Assembly (NCBI GenBank): GCA_950097015.1
Contig: CATNEN010000038.1
Coordinates: 23,635,001-23,699,000 of the forward strand
Length of the DNA stretch: 64,000 bases
Origin: Macrostomum hystrix
Taxonomy: Eukaryota > Platyhelminthes > Macrostomidae
Direction of reading: 5' to 3'
Shown here: piece after piece, positions 44,301-57,148 of the stretch
How positions within the stretch are numbered: the stretch's first letter is position 1
How the letters are laid out: each line of letters begins with the position of its first letter
Position numbers and translations under genes: made by a program
The notes under the pieces: model-generated
What the model was told of the DNA's origin: nothing
Database searches by the model: none
The model's input: the letters and a program-made list of their open reading frames with translations, nothing else

Positions 44301-44345
44301 TTAGGGTTAGGATTAGGGTTAGGGCTAGGGTTAGGGTTAGGGTTA
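44301..44345. repeat. Interstitial telomeric repeat (TTAGGG)7
   Basis: About seven hexamers of TTAGGG type, with one TTAGGA and one CTAGGG variant. It matches the usual metazoan telomere repeat. It is far too short and internal to be a chromosome end. Confidence 0.85.
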
Positions 44346-44879
44346 TAGTTACTTATTATAGCTTGATTGACCAGTTGTGGTGACCCACACGGAGTACACT
44401 GACACCAGTGCAATACTAGTTTTCAAATATATATACTATTTTTGAGGCTCTGCTATTGTAAAGGGACCAAATTCGGAGTTGAGGTTGATTGAGGCGGGGG
44501 ACCAGTGGAGGCCAGCTGAGGACAGCCTACCCGGGCCACTGATGCCTGTACTTATTAACCACTCTTCCCTACGTGAGCGCGGCATCAGCCTTCTCCACCC
44601 ACCCCACAATCTCCCCCTCTCCCTCTCGCCCTGTCTCTCTCTCTCCCTCTCTCCCTCACTTCCCTTGTCCATTCCTTTCCCCGGCAGTGGTGTTTGCCCA
44701 GTTAGAACTCTATAGCAAAACGGCCAATAAGTTTGGTGATTGGTTAAGAAGGCCGGATAGTGCAGAAAATATAGTAGTCTCCGTGCCCAAGTGCACACCC
44801 TATGTACCTATCTCTATCTCTAGATCTATGTGTGTGTGTGTGTTGTACTTGTAGTACTGTGCGACTTTGTACTGACCAC

Positions 44880-44910
<31 letters not shown>

Positions 44911-45400
44911 TATCTCGCTCCCTCTCGACCGTGACCGGCCCAATTTCTGCTTTCCAAATCCAATGTCCAATGAGTTTGGACTGTGTCTTCTGTGTGTGTT
45001 TTTGTGTGTGCCTGTAAGGTCACACTGGCATACCAGGCATACCGAAATTTCCAAACCACCTCAATAAATTATACACATTTGGTTGCTACGTGTCAGATTG
45101 TTTACATGTATGTATTTTTTGTTTTTGGCCAAAGTCATTCAACGCAACATAATCTTGATATACGAGCTACTACATTATAAAATGTAAATTGATACATCGA
45201 TATATTAATGGTTCATTTAAGCACTATAGTAGTTCATGAACAAGATACTTTGATATATAAAATAAAAATCATTCTTTACGCTTTATCATTTCCGCGTCGA
45301 TATACTATTATGAAGCTCTGTTGATTTAATATTTGTGATTGGCGAAAATCAAGGTTGGCAACTCTTGAAACTTTCGGACGCTGGCGAAAGTCCGGTGGAC
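44346..45400. other. Intergenic with microsatellites
   Basis: CT-rich stretch at about 44605-44665, (TG)n at 44829-44843 and (AC)n at about 44881-44911. No coding region is supported. Confidence 0.5.
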
Positions 45401-48215
45401 AAACGAACAATGGACAAATAAACAGTGGACAAATAAATAGTGGATAAATAAACTGTGAACAAATAAATAGTGGATAAATAAACTGTGTACAAATAAACTG
45501 TGTACAAATAAACTGTGTACAAATAAACTGTGTACAAATAAACTGTGTACAAATAAACTGTGTACAAATAAACTGTGAACAAATAAACTGTGTACAAATA
45601 AACTGTGTACAAATAAACTGTGTACAAATAAACTGTGTACAAATAAACTGTGTACAAATAAACTGTGTACAAATAAACTGTGTACAAATAAACTGTGTAC
45701 AAATAAACAGTGGACAAATAAACTGTGTACAAATAAACTGTGTACAAATAAACTGTGTACAAATAAACTGTGTACAAATAAACTGTGTACAAATAAACTG
45801 TGTACAAATAAACTGTGTACAAATAAACTGTGTACAAATAAACAGTGGACAAATAAACAGTGGAAAAATAAACAGTGGACAAACGAACAGTGGACAAACG
45901 AACAGTGGACAAATAAATAGTGGATAAATAAACTGTGTACAAATAAACAGTGGACAAATAAACAGTGGAAAAATAAACAGTGGACAAACGAACAGTGGAC
46001 AAATAAATAGTGGATAAATAAACTGTGTACAAATAAACAGTGGACAAATAAACAGTGGATAAATAAACAGTGGACAAATAAACAGTGGAAAAATAAACAG
46101 TGGACAAATAAACAGTGGACAAATAAACAGTGGAAAATTAAACACTAGACAAACGAACAGTGGACAAACGAACAGTGGACAAACGAACAGTGGACAAAAT
46201 AACAGTGGACAAACGAACAGTGGACAAATAAATAGTGGATAAATAAACTGTGTACAAATAAACAGTGGACAAATAAACTGTGTACAAATAAAGAGTGGAC
46301 AAATAAACAGTGGAAAAATAAACAGTGGACAAACGAACAGTGGACAAATAAATAGTGGATAAATAAACTGTGTACAAATAAACAGTGGACAAATAAACAG
46401 TGGACAAATAAACAGTGGACAAATAAACAGTGGAAAAATAAACAGTGGACAAATAAACAGTGGACAAATAAACAGTGGACAAATAAACAGTGGAAAATTA
46501 AACACTAGACAAACGAACAGTGGACAAACGAACAGTGGACAAACGAACAGTGGACAAAAGAACAGTGGACAAACGAACAGTGGACAAACGAACAGTGGAC
46601 AAATAAACTGTGTACAAATAAACTGTGTACAAATAAACTGTGTACAAATAAACTGTGTACAAATAAACTGTGTACAAATAAACAGTGGACAAATAAACAG
46701 TGGAAAAATAAACAGTGGACAAACGAACAGTGGACAAAAGAACAGTGGACAAACGAACAGTGGACAAACGAACAGTGGACAAACGAACAGTGGACAAACG
46801 AACAGTGGACAAACGAACAGTGGACAAACGAACAGTGGACAAAATAACAGTGGACAAACGAACAGTGGACAAACGAACAGTGGACAAATAAACTGTGTAC
46901 AAATAAACTGTGTACAAATAAACTGTGTACAAATAAACTGTGTACAAATAAACTGTGTACAAATAAACAGTGGAAAAATAAACAGTGGACAAACGAACAG
47001 TGGACAAACGAACAGTGGACAAATAAACTGTGTACAAATAAACTGTGTACAAATAAACTGTGTACAAATAAACTGTGTACAAATAAACAGTGGACAAATA
47101 AACAGTGGAAAAATAAACAGTGGACAAACGAACAGTGGACAAAAGAACAGTGGACAAACGAACAGTGGACAAACGAACAGTGGACAAACGAACAGTGGAC
47201 AAACGAACAGTGGACAAACGAACAGTGGACAAAAGAACAGTGGACAAACGAACAGTGGACAAATAAATAGTGGATAAATAAACTGTGTACAAATAAACAG
47301 TGGACAAATAAACTGTGTACAAATAAACAGTGGACAAATAAACAGTGGAAAAATAAACTGTGGACAAACGAACAGTGGACAAATAAATAGTGGATAAATA
47401 AACTGTGTACAAATAAACAGTGGACAAATAAACAGTGGATAAATAAACAGTGGACAAATAAACAGTGGAAAAATAAACAGTGGACAAATAAACAGTGGAC
47501 AAATAAACAGTGGATAAATAAACAGTGGACAAATAAACAGTGGAAAAATAAACAGTGGACAAATAAACAGTGGACAAATAAACAGTGGAAAATTAAACAC
47601 TAGACAAACGAACAGTGGACAAACGAACAGTGGACAAAATAACAGTGGACAAACGAACAGTGGACAAACGAACAGTGGACAAATAAACTGTGTACAAATA
47701 AACTGTGTACAAATAAACTGTGTACAAATAAACTGTGTACAAATAAACTGTGTACAAATAAACTGTGTACAAATAAACAGTGGAAAAATAAACTGTGTAC
47801 AAATAAACTGTGTACAAATAAACTGTGTACAAATAAACAGTGGACAAATAAACAGTGAATGAATAAACAGTGGACAAATAAACAGTGGACAAATAAACAG
47901 TGGAAAATTAAACACTAGACAAACGAACAGTGGACATTTAAACTGTGTACAAAAAGACTGTGGACAAATAAACAGCGGACAAAAAAAACAGTGGACAAAC
48001 GAACAGTGGACAAACGAACAGTGGACAAACGAACAGTGGACAAACGAACAGTGGACAAACGAACAGTGGACAAACGAACAGTGGTCAAACGAACAGTGGA
48101 GAAACGAACAGTGGACAAACGAACAGTGGACAAACGAACAGTGGACAAACGAACAGTGGTCAAACGAACAGTGGACAAACGAACAATGGACAAATGAACA
48201 GTGGACAAATTTCTT
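45400..48215. repeat. Large 15-bp minisatellite with higher-order structure
   Basis: About 185 copies of a 15-bp unit in a few types: aaataaactgtgtac, aaataaacagtggac, aaacgaacagtggac, aaataaacagtggaa and aaataaatagtggat. Types follow recurring orders. A marker unit containing aacactagac occurs four times (46141, 46501, 47596, 47911), spaced by exact multiples of 15 (360, 1095, 315 bp). Since 15 is a multiple of three and no unit carries a minus-strand stop, a 987-codon frame spans it; I do not regard that as a gene. Confidence 0.97.
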
Positions 48216-48654
48216 TCTTTGGTGAACTTCGGTGGACAAAATTCAAGTAGACCAAAGTCCGATGGACAATGACAAATCCATTGACTAAAATGTTCTCTTA
48301 AGGATAATTTTTTCTGTGAATGTCTAAGATTTGGAATTTCTACTGCTGTATGCTAGTTGGCGACAGAATTGTAGCAACCTGAATGGCAGCATAAAAGGAG
48401 TAAAAAATGAAAGAAAACTCACCCACTCAAATGTAGCTTTTATTTCTGATGCTCAAAGCCTGTCAATCTGCCTTAGCTTTTGATCGCTAATTAAGATGCA
48501 TCGGAGAAAAAATATCAAACAAAAAACGCATTACCTCGTGACCTAAATTTCACACACAAAATATACTGCATTAATAGCTTTCAGATCTTTTTCACCATCT
48601 GTTAATTAATTAACCCGACACGCAAGAGGGTAATGGTTGCTGCTTTCTTTGTAA

Positions 48655-49752
48655 GGTATCCACAATCCCAAGGCGTTAAAAATCCTAATGTATTCACAAT
48701 CAAAAAGTATTCGCAAAAAGTATTACAATCCCAAGGTATTTACAATCCCATGGTTTTTACAATCCCAGGGTTTTTACAATCCCAAGGTATTTACAATCCC
48801 ATGGTATTTACAATCCTAAGGTATTCACAATCCTAAGGTATTCACAATCCCAATGCTTTTACAATCCCAAGTTATTCACAATCCCAAGTCATTCACAATC
48901 CCAAGGTATTTACAATCCCAAGTTATTCACAATCCCAAGGTATTCACAATCCCAAGGTATTCACAATCCCAAGGTATTCACAATCCCAAGGTATTCACAA
49001 TCCCAAGGTATTCACAATCCCAAGGTATTCACAATCCCAAGGTATTCACAATCCCAAGGTATTCACAATCCCAAGGTATTCACAATCCCAAGGTATTCAC
49101 AATCCCAAGGTATTCACAATCCCAAGGTATTCACAATCCCAAGGTACTCACATTCCCAGGGTATTCACATTCCCAGGGTATTCACAATCCCAGGGTATTC
49201 ACAATCCCAAGGTATTCACAATCCCAAGGTATTCACAATCCCAAGGTATTCACAATCCCAAGTCATTCACAATCCCAAGGTATTTACAATCCCAAGTTAT
49301 TCACAATCCCAAGGTATTCACAATCCCAAGGTATTCACAATCCCAAGGTATTCACAATCCCAAGGTATTCACAATCCCAAGGTATTCACAATCCCAAGGT
49401 ATTCACAATCCCAAGGTATTCACAATCCCAAGGTATTCACAATCCCAAGGTATTCACAATCCCAAGGTATTCACAATCCCAAGGTATTCACATTCCCAGG
49501 GTATTCACAATCCCAGGGTATTCACAATCCCAAGGTATTCACAATCCCAAGTTATTCACAATCCCAAGGTATTCACAATCCCAAGGTATTCACAATCCCA
49601 AGGTATTCACAATCCCAAGGTATTCACAATCCCAAGGTATTCACAATCCCAAGGTATTCACAATCCCAAGGTATTCACAATCCCAAGGTATTCACAATCC
49701 CAAGGTATTCACAATCCCAAGGTATTCACAATCCCAAGGTATTCACAATCCC
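48655..49752. repeat. 17-bp minisatellite (attcacaatcccaaggt)
   Basis: About 63 copies of a 17-bp unit, highly uniform in the centre, with cccaagtt, cccagggt and tttacaat variants toward the left. A diverged block near 49140-49200 recurs at about 49480-49520. The 302-codon frame over it has a 17-residue period, as expected for a non-triplet unit. Confidence 0.96.
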
Positions 49753-50169
49753 TTTCCTTAATTTCAATCTTTCGGTTTCAGTTGTCATGGTAAAACAGCA
49801 TGTTTTCTATTTGCATTGACAATGACGCGTTATCCAAGCGAATAAAAGTGTGTTGTTATTGCAAATCTCAAAACAATGCCTAAATATAGACATACGTGAA
49901 GTATGTTGTAAGTTTCAAAGTAAAAAAGCCTGCACCCTTACCTTCTCTTGTTATTTACACAGCTGCTTTTATATACTTTCTCATACACAATAGGGTCATA
50001 AATTATTTCTAAGCGGCGGCAGTGTAGTGTGGCAACTATTTCTAGCACTGGCAGCAGTTCAGCATCGGTGACTGAAGTAAACCCGACTAATTCAATGGCA
50101 ACATTGGCGAAAAAGCATTAGCTTGCGACAGTGACAGGAAAAGTTTCAACTGTTGCATTCCCTAATTGG

Positions 50170-51150
50170 TTAATGTCCTAGCACGTAATCTCACTGTCTA
50201 ACATGTAATCTCAGTGTCTAACATGTAATATCACTGTCTAACATGTAAACTCAGTGTCTAACATGTAATCTCACTGTCTAACATGTAATCTCACTGTCTA
50301 ACATGTAATCTCACTGTCTAACATGTAATATCACTGTCTATGATGTAATCTCACTGTCTAACATGTAATCTCACTGTCTAACATGTAATCTCACTGTCTA
50401 ACATGTAATCTCACTCTCTAACATTTAATCTCACTGTCTAACATGTAATCCCAGTGTCTAACGTGTTATCTCACTGTCTAACATGTAATCTCACTGTCTA
50501 ACATGTAATCTCAGTGTCTAACATGTAATCTCAGTGTCTAACATTTAATCTCAATGTCTAACGTCACGTAACGTGTAATATCTGTATCCAACATGTGATC
50601 TCGGTGTCTAACATGTGATACCGGTATCTAACGTGTAATCACGGTGTCTAGCATCTAGAATCGATCTGTCTAACATGTAATGTCAGTATCTAACATGTAA
50701 TCTCAATGTCTAACGTGTAATCTCTGTATCTAACATGTGATCTCGGTGTCTAACATGTGATACCGGTGTCTAACGTGTAATCTCGGTGTCTAACATCTAG
50801 AATCGATCTGTCTAACATGTGATCTCTGTGTGTAACATGTGATTTCTGTGTCTAACATGTGATACCGGTGTCTAACGTGTTATCTTGGTGTCTAACATCT
50901 AGAATCGATGTGTCTAACATGTGATCTCGGTGTCTGACATATGATACCGGTGTCTAACGTGTAATCTCGGTGTCTAACATCTAGAATCGATGTGTCTAGC
51001 ACTTAGCATCGAAGTGTGTGTCCAACATCTAGTATAGATGTCTAAAATGTAATCTCTGTGTCTATCATTTAGTCTGTCTTACATGCGTTTTGATGTCTAA
51101 CGTGAAGAACTTACTAAGTATTCAGACATCAGATATAACAGCTAGTGTCT
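50170..51150. repeat. 20-bp minisatellite (gtctaacatgtaatctcact) with a diverged, higher-order right half
   Basis: The left half (50170-50570) is a fairly uniform 20-bp array. From about 50570 units diverge and form a composite of roughly 80-100 bp (ggtgtctaacatgtgatac, then gtgtaatctcggtg, then acatctagaatcgat) repeated about four times to 51000. The core gtctaacatg is the reverse complement of the catgttagac core of the arrays at 15036 and 17641. Confidence 0.93.
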
Positions 51151-53090
51151 AACTTGCATTCTCAGTGTCAATATCAACCGATCTGTCAAATAGGTTTGTC
51201 CCAGAAGTAAAAATTTGTTTAATTATGGGATTCACAACAGAACACATCGTCCTATTATCCCATATGAGAGACCTGTAGCCCAAAATGTCTAACTGATCAG
51301 ACGCATTTCCCAAATTTAATTTAGTTAATGGCACCGCGGTCTAGCATTGTGCAGAGAAATTTCATTATTCGCGCATTTCAACAAAATTTCATTTCGAAGC
51401 AGAAACGACGCCGGGCTTACAAAATTCGCCCAATTTTCCGGATTAGCCGAATTAGTGACGATTGTTAAAACAAATTTGTTTTATGCCGGAGACAGTTGAG
51501 CCGCAGACTGTACCGCTTCAGTGATAATTTAGCGAAGTGCAGACGAATGCACTCGACTAGTGGAGTGGGTTAAATATACCATCTCCACTTTTTTATCCTC
51601 TTTTCGCGTCCTTCTCCTTTGAGCACACTGAGACTTAGCGGATGAGTTTCTATACTGTCAGAATTAGCTGTGGTTGCTGAGGCGAGAAAATCATTCTCAA
51701 TATTCATATTTCTGCTCCGTTAAGTACAATGCTTCAATGAATGCTGCAGTTTCTATTTATAACAAACTGTTTATAATACTTAAGTGGAAATAAAAGCAAT
51801 ATTATGGGACAAGCAGTAGATAATATAATGAAGTCGATTTAAAAGTCGAAAATGTCATCATTGTCATATTTGTCAACAATGAATTGAAGAGAAGTGCAAA
51901 TTATACCGAATTGCAAACATGATCAATGATATATCTTTCAGTGAATCTGTCAATTTTTTTGTCTGTTTACTTTTCGTAAAACTGCAGCTTACAGAGACAG
52001 CATGGTGAGAATGATTAAGAGACAGATAGAGAGTCATGAAGAGAGCGAGATATAAAATGATGAAGAGATAGATAATGATACAAAGAGAGAATAATACAGA
52101 GAGATAGTGATCAAAGATCGTCTGATATAGAACGATCAAAAGACGGAAGGAGAAGCGATGAACTATACACTATACAAAAACTATATAACGGCACACTCTA
52201 AACCCCACACTAGTTTCAAGAACCCCCAGGAAATGCGCGGTATTATTAAATCTTTAGCAGTAAATTCTGCACACGGGTCTATAGACCTGAAAAAACGAAA
52301 AAAAGTCATATCTTATTTCAGAAAGCTTTTACTTTACTAAAGACCTTAACGTTAAAATTGACCTTAAACGGAGCAAAACACTTGATTGTCCATTCTTTTT
52401 ATAAAAATTCTTTTAAGTGTCAAATAAATGTAAAACTAAAACGCGTGGCAGCATGGCAGCATGAACGAGCACACTTTTACGGATTTAATTAAGTAACGAA
52501 TGTCGTCAAAGCAGTTTTAAAAGTTGAAAACAACCGACGCCCGGCGTGGCTGATCATGGAACTCTCTTTAAATCTTTCGCAACGGAATTGCAAAATGGGG
52601 TAAAATTTGTCAATCATGTATTTATTCATACTTACTTATTAGTATAACTGAATGGCACTTAACCTATTTTATGTTTCGTATGCCTAAGGTAACTCAGAAG
52701 CTTAAATAAAATGTTTTACCTTTTTGCTGATCTGGCTGCAGCCTGCTGGGCCCGCTGTTTGTATTGCAATTTGCAGCTGCTTTTCATATGGTACAGACCG
52801 TTCACTGGTACAGTACTTGCTAGAATGATGAGACAATATGTTTATTATTTACGCCTAGCTACATTGCTGTTATTGTGATTGTTATTTTGAATAACCTAGT
52901 TCTGGTCTTCAAATAAAGCAACTACATTAGAGCCTCTAATTCTAAAGCTAGACAATTTTTGTGTTGTGTTTTATTATAATTTAAATTATGTTCTTTTAGC
53001 AATCAGTGTAAAATGTGTAACGCATTCAATATTCTGTAGCTTTAATTCCTCTATAGTAGTATATAAGTTATGTCTGAACAGCAAGACACT
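51150..53090. other. Intergenic, no convincing gene
   Basis: Includes a GA/TA-rich simple stretch at about 52005-52150. Short frames (60-88 codons) show no domain. Nothing else is supported. Confidence 0.4.
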
Positions 53091-53097
53091 TCTCTCG

Positions 53098-54031
53098 GAA
53101 ACAGTCCATTTCGGCGACAGACCATTTCGGCGACAACCATTTCGGCGACAAGTCATTTCGGCGACAACCATTTCGGCGACAATACTTTTGAAACAGGGCC
53201 CGCCGATTAAAAGTAATAAAATTTAATCGAATAAAACAAATAGAACAAATCGGCAATAAATGCACTGTGATCGCGATTAGATCGATAAGTTCGATTAAAA
53301 GTAATAAAATTTAATCGAATAAAAGAAGCCACAAATCGGCAGAACCGCGGAACAAAGACACCAACAAAGACACCACTGCAATCTCAATTAGTTCGATAAG
53401 TTCAATTAAAAGTAATAAAATTTAATCGAATAAAACAAATAGAACAAATCGGCAACAAATGCACTGTGATCACTGTGCAGGTCCTATGCTGCCACCTGGA
53501 ACATTCGTCACATTGCAGCGCTTGCTGCCTATGTCTGACCAGATCGTGGCAAACAACACAGCTAAACATGACTGAATAACTAACTTGCTGACTAACTGGT
53601 TGGCTGGCTTTTATACACCATATCAACTTATATTGCACGTTATAGCACTGAGCCTGTTGTCCTCTCTAACTCATCCTTTCCCTTAACTTGAGATCCAATG
53701 TACATTGTTCATTGCACATCGCACATTGCACATGCACATTGCACGATGCTACTTATAAGTAAGACAAGGTGAGGTTGACGCACATAGAGCGCGGACCAAA
53801 CTGATCCAAACTCGCGCGGCTATTTATATTACATGTTAAAACAAATACTATAACAGGAATACATTAATAAAAGTAGAAGAATCAAATACATTACATACTC
53901 AATAAGCAAACACTATCAGATCCATTATTACTGCGGTTTTGATTTTTGTCGCCGAAGTGGTTGTCGCCGAAATGACTTGTCGCCAAAATGGTTGTCGCCG
54001 AAATGACTTGTCGCCGAAATGGACCGGATCC
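53098..54031 (-). mobile_element. MULE-like DNA transposon, internally deleted
   Basis: Both ends consist of inverted arrays of a tttcggcgacaa motif: five copies at 53107-53183 reading plus, five at 53950-54021 reading minus. Flanking cttctctcg (53089-53097) and cttctctct (54032-54040) match at 8 of 9 bases, the target-site length typical of Mutator-like elements. Inside, a segment beginning ttaaaagtaataaaattta is repeated three times (53205, 53293, 53404). A minus-strand zinc-finger fragment (53474-53569) is all that remains of coding sequence. Confidence 0.7.
53474..53569 (-). pseudogene. Transposase N-terminal zinc-finger remnant
   Basis: From ATG at 53569 this reads MFSCVVCHDLVRHRQQAL, then QCDECSRWQHRTCT: C-x2-C ... 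C-x2-C ... H-x2-C spacing with the WQHRTC signature. I recall this PHD-like finger from the first exon of invertebrate MULE-type transposase genes. After TGC ACA the sequence passes into gtgatc (possible old donor) and unrelated repeats, so the rest of the transposase is lost. Confidence 0.55.
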
Positions 54032-54608
54032 CTTCTCTCTAATATTGATAAGTATATGAAATATTTAATATGTATAACTTAATACAAAGCACTGGTTTAT
54101 GACGTTAGTCACACATTTATCTTGCAGTTTTTGGATTCAAGTATATTATTTACCTACACACAATACTTTTAATTTGTATAGGCCATCTCTTGCCATATAT
54201 ATAATATAGGCTTGTATTCTGAATAATGCTTTTCATATTCATTGCAATTAAATAAAAAGTTATTGCAATTTTTTTCGTTTTCCAAGTCAAATCTATCTGG
54301 TCATCTGGATCACACCCCCTTATGGGAAAAATACATTACAAAAACAACTAAAATGTTGATCAAAAATTGTTATAACTTTTTAATTACTTGACCAATTTTG
54401 ATGAGTGAGGTGTCTTTTAACTCAGTCAAGCAAGATCTGTAGCACAAGAAAACCAAAAATATGGAATTATTAATTTTTCATTTCTTACTGGAGCTCCTAA
54501 TAATAGTAAGGACTTAGGTGAGAAAATCGAAGATTCAAAAAAACATTTTCTTTTCTTCTAAAAAATGTTATTCAAAATTTAGTAAAATAAAATTTCTTTG
54601 TCTTATAA

Positions 54609-55045
54609 AATAATAGAAGTAAGGTGGCACTTATAGCACAGATAGTAATGATGGATCCAGTAGATCAGGTTTCCAAACATGTTAGTACCAAAATGACATT
54701 TCCAAATGAACTCCTGAAGATACATGTCAAACAAGTTGTCAGATGTGCCATGCATCTGACAGCTTTGCTTTGACATTTCCCCTGGCCAAAAATCCTGACC
54801 CTGAAGCTCATTATCTGTTAGAATAGTATTTGGTGGAACTATTGTTACTGGTGCTCTTGGCCATAGTAAAGGTAAAAGTTGATGCATTATGAATGAAAAA
54901 ATAAAAATCAAAACAAAAAGTACAGTCCGGTACAGTACAGTAGAGTATAATCAATTTTAATTCATAATATTTAAACAAATGTACACATAAAGTGACAGTG
55001 CTCTGCTAGGAAAAATGATAAAAGTGCCACCTTACTTCTATTATT
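54609..55045. mobile_element. MITE candidate with perfect 24-bp inverted repeats
   Basis: The 24 bases at 54609-54632 (aataatagaagtaaggtggc, then actt) recur as an exact reverse complement at 55022-55045. Together they enclose 437 bp. No convincing target duplication is visible. The minus-strand 102-codon frame inside has no domain I recognise, so it is treated as non-coding. Confidence 0.6.
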
Positions 55046-55504
55046 TATTCTTTCGAAAAAAAAACTACATTACTAAATTTATGGGGGGGGTACGGAAGGA
55101 TCACCATATTTTCTTTTGAACATTTGGCAGTTGCAAAGGTTAATGTCTTTTTACTTAAGAGCTCTATATATATAAGTTAAAATTGAGGTGGCTCTTTTTT
55201 GCAGTCTTAGTAAATGGCTCTTTGTTGCAGGAATTTACAAATGATATTTTAGTGCCTAAAGCAATTAGCTTCCCTAGTAACTAATTTTAGAAGGCTAGAA
55301 AAAGTGATTAAATTTGTATTAAGCTCAATTGAGTAATACAAAAAATACAAAAATGCACACATGGTGTAAAAAATGCCAACCAATTAAAATGACAAATTAA
55401 CGAACACTAAACACATGGGAATATACCAAAGATAAAAGTAATAAAGACATTCTCTTGCAAATATTGCATTGTTCAGGAATTTGATGTTCATGTGGCATGT
55501 AATA

Positions 55505-55900
55505 ACCATCTCACCTCAATTTGGTGTGGTTGAAATTGTATAGGCTGTTGACCATATAGTGTTCAGCATACTGGATGTTGTGTTTGTAGGCAGCAATTGC
55601 ACATTCAGACCTGAAGTTGGTTGCCAAGAGATATAATATGGTTTGAATCTTCTCTATCTGAGGATGTGGGTGGTCAATCTGAGCGTATGCAATAGACTGC
55701 AGATTTTTCTTCACAAGTTGGACAAGGTGCTTCAGGTGCTCTCATCTAGCCTGATGTATATGTTCTATGACTGCCAAGAAGTTGTCTCTGGGCCATCCTC
55801 AGGCAGCTGATTCTAGTCAATTGGCTGCTGCTGCTTTGCTGTTGCTGCTGCAACTGCTGCTGCATCTGTGGTGGAAGCTGTTGTGATAGTGGCTTTGGGG
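55505..55900 (-). pseudogene. Possible decayed glutamine-rich gene fragment
   Basis: Minus-strand frames separated by stops encode a Q-rich piece (LPPQMQQQLQQQQQSSSSQL near 55800-55890) and, after frame breaks, a helical stretch (LVKKNLQSIAYAQIDHPHPQ near 55640-55720). The order and composition suggest a Q-rich regulatory protein or Mediator-like subunit copied and decayed. I cannot assign a family. It could also be chance in CAG-rich DNA. Confidence 0.25.
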
Positions 55901-57148
55901 CACTATAATGTCTCTAGCATTGCATGATGATGGTCAGCCTTGAACTTGTCAGATGATAGGCCAGGGTTGCAGCTGGAACTATCACAGCTGCACCTGCCTG
56001 CATTTGCAATAGGTTCTCACAAATAACTTGCTGCCTAGGACCAGTATCTTGGAAAATGTCAAAACTTTATTCTTCAATAGTGCCAGCCTAGGCACAAGAG
56101 GTGCTGCTTTCTTTGTCATAGGGGTCTAAGATTTGTGGAAACTAAATATAAAATCCCTATTACCATGTAATGAGTGTATAATAAATAAGACTTGTAGTTC
56201 ATAAGAACTAAAAAGGTAAATTCATGACAATCTAGAAAACAAAAAAAATCGATGTCATTACATAATATAAGTTATAAAACAGAAACATAACATTCGGTTA
56301 ACAGGCTAAATAAAATCAGAACAATTGAAAAAAAATATATGAAGTGCATCATAAAAGTAACCATAAATACAATAACTGCAAATTTAATTTAGTTCCAGTG
56401 TTGAATCATAATTAGTAAGCTGTGGCACTAACCAAATATGCAATGCTTGTTGTATGCATATTTGGTTTTGTAAGTCTGATATCAGTCCTAAAACTGATTA
56501 GATCAGTTCAGAATCAGCACTGTAGTTTTAACTCTTTTTAACTTGTCTGTGCTACACTCTTTTTGATAGTATGGCTTCTTAAGCTGCTGAGCATTTCATG
56601 GAAGCTTTACACTTGTCATTTCTAATATAATATTTCAGTGTTGTCTGAGTCTTTTTAATGCCTAGTGCTTTGCACACAGTTCAGCAGTTTTGAAGTTTTG
56701 ATTTAAAGTTCGGGCTTTGACCCGAGTGATAGAACTGTAGGCATTCATACCGACTGATCAATTGCTTGACAAACACTTGCACAACTGGCCTTTCAAGCCT
56801 ATTGGTTCCTCAGAGGATATGCATCCTGTCATTTAGTAACTAGGTGTCTGAAAATTATTAGGACATACATTGTTCCTATTATTAACAGTCTGATGTTAAT
56901 GTTCTAATTGTTAAAATGGTCAGGAAATTTCAACCAGATGCATAATTACTGGTTAGCATTAAACTGATAAATGCTTTATATTATTACTGTTTAACCTATC
57001 ACTTTAAAATTTAATTTACTATTGAACACATTCTTTCAAATTGTTGCAGGTAGCAAGCAAAAGTGCTTGCAGACACTAATTTAGAGCCATAATTAAAAAA
57101 ATGAAAATGTTGTAACATTTAGTTCGAAAGCATATTAAAAAAGTTACA
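55900..57148. other. 5' flank of mTOR
   Basis: AT-rich sequence without coding regions. The mTOR promoter should lie here, but I see no clear core element. Confidence 0.35.

Noticed and set aside
45276-48239. 987-codon open frame on the minus strand, rich in FICPL/FICTQ repeats
   Set aside because: It is created by a 15-bp minisatellite without stops. There is no ATG at its stated left edge, no domain, and unique sequence contributes only short ends. Several frames are open at once.
48853-49761. 302-codon frame with 17-residue period
   Set aside because: A 17-bp repeat read in all three phases in turn; no independent coding evidence.
54603-54911. 102-codon minus-strand frame as a transposase fragment
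   Set aside because: No catalytic motif of any family I know. It lies between MITE-like ends and overlaps one of them.
55800-55890. Mediator MED15/MED29 or CBP fragment
   Set aside because: Only the Q-rich composition matches. The diagnostic KIX or other helices could not be recognised, so no family name is given.
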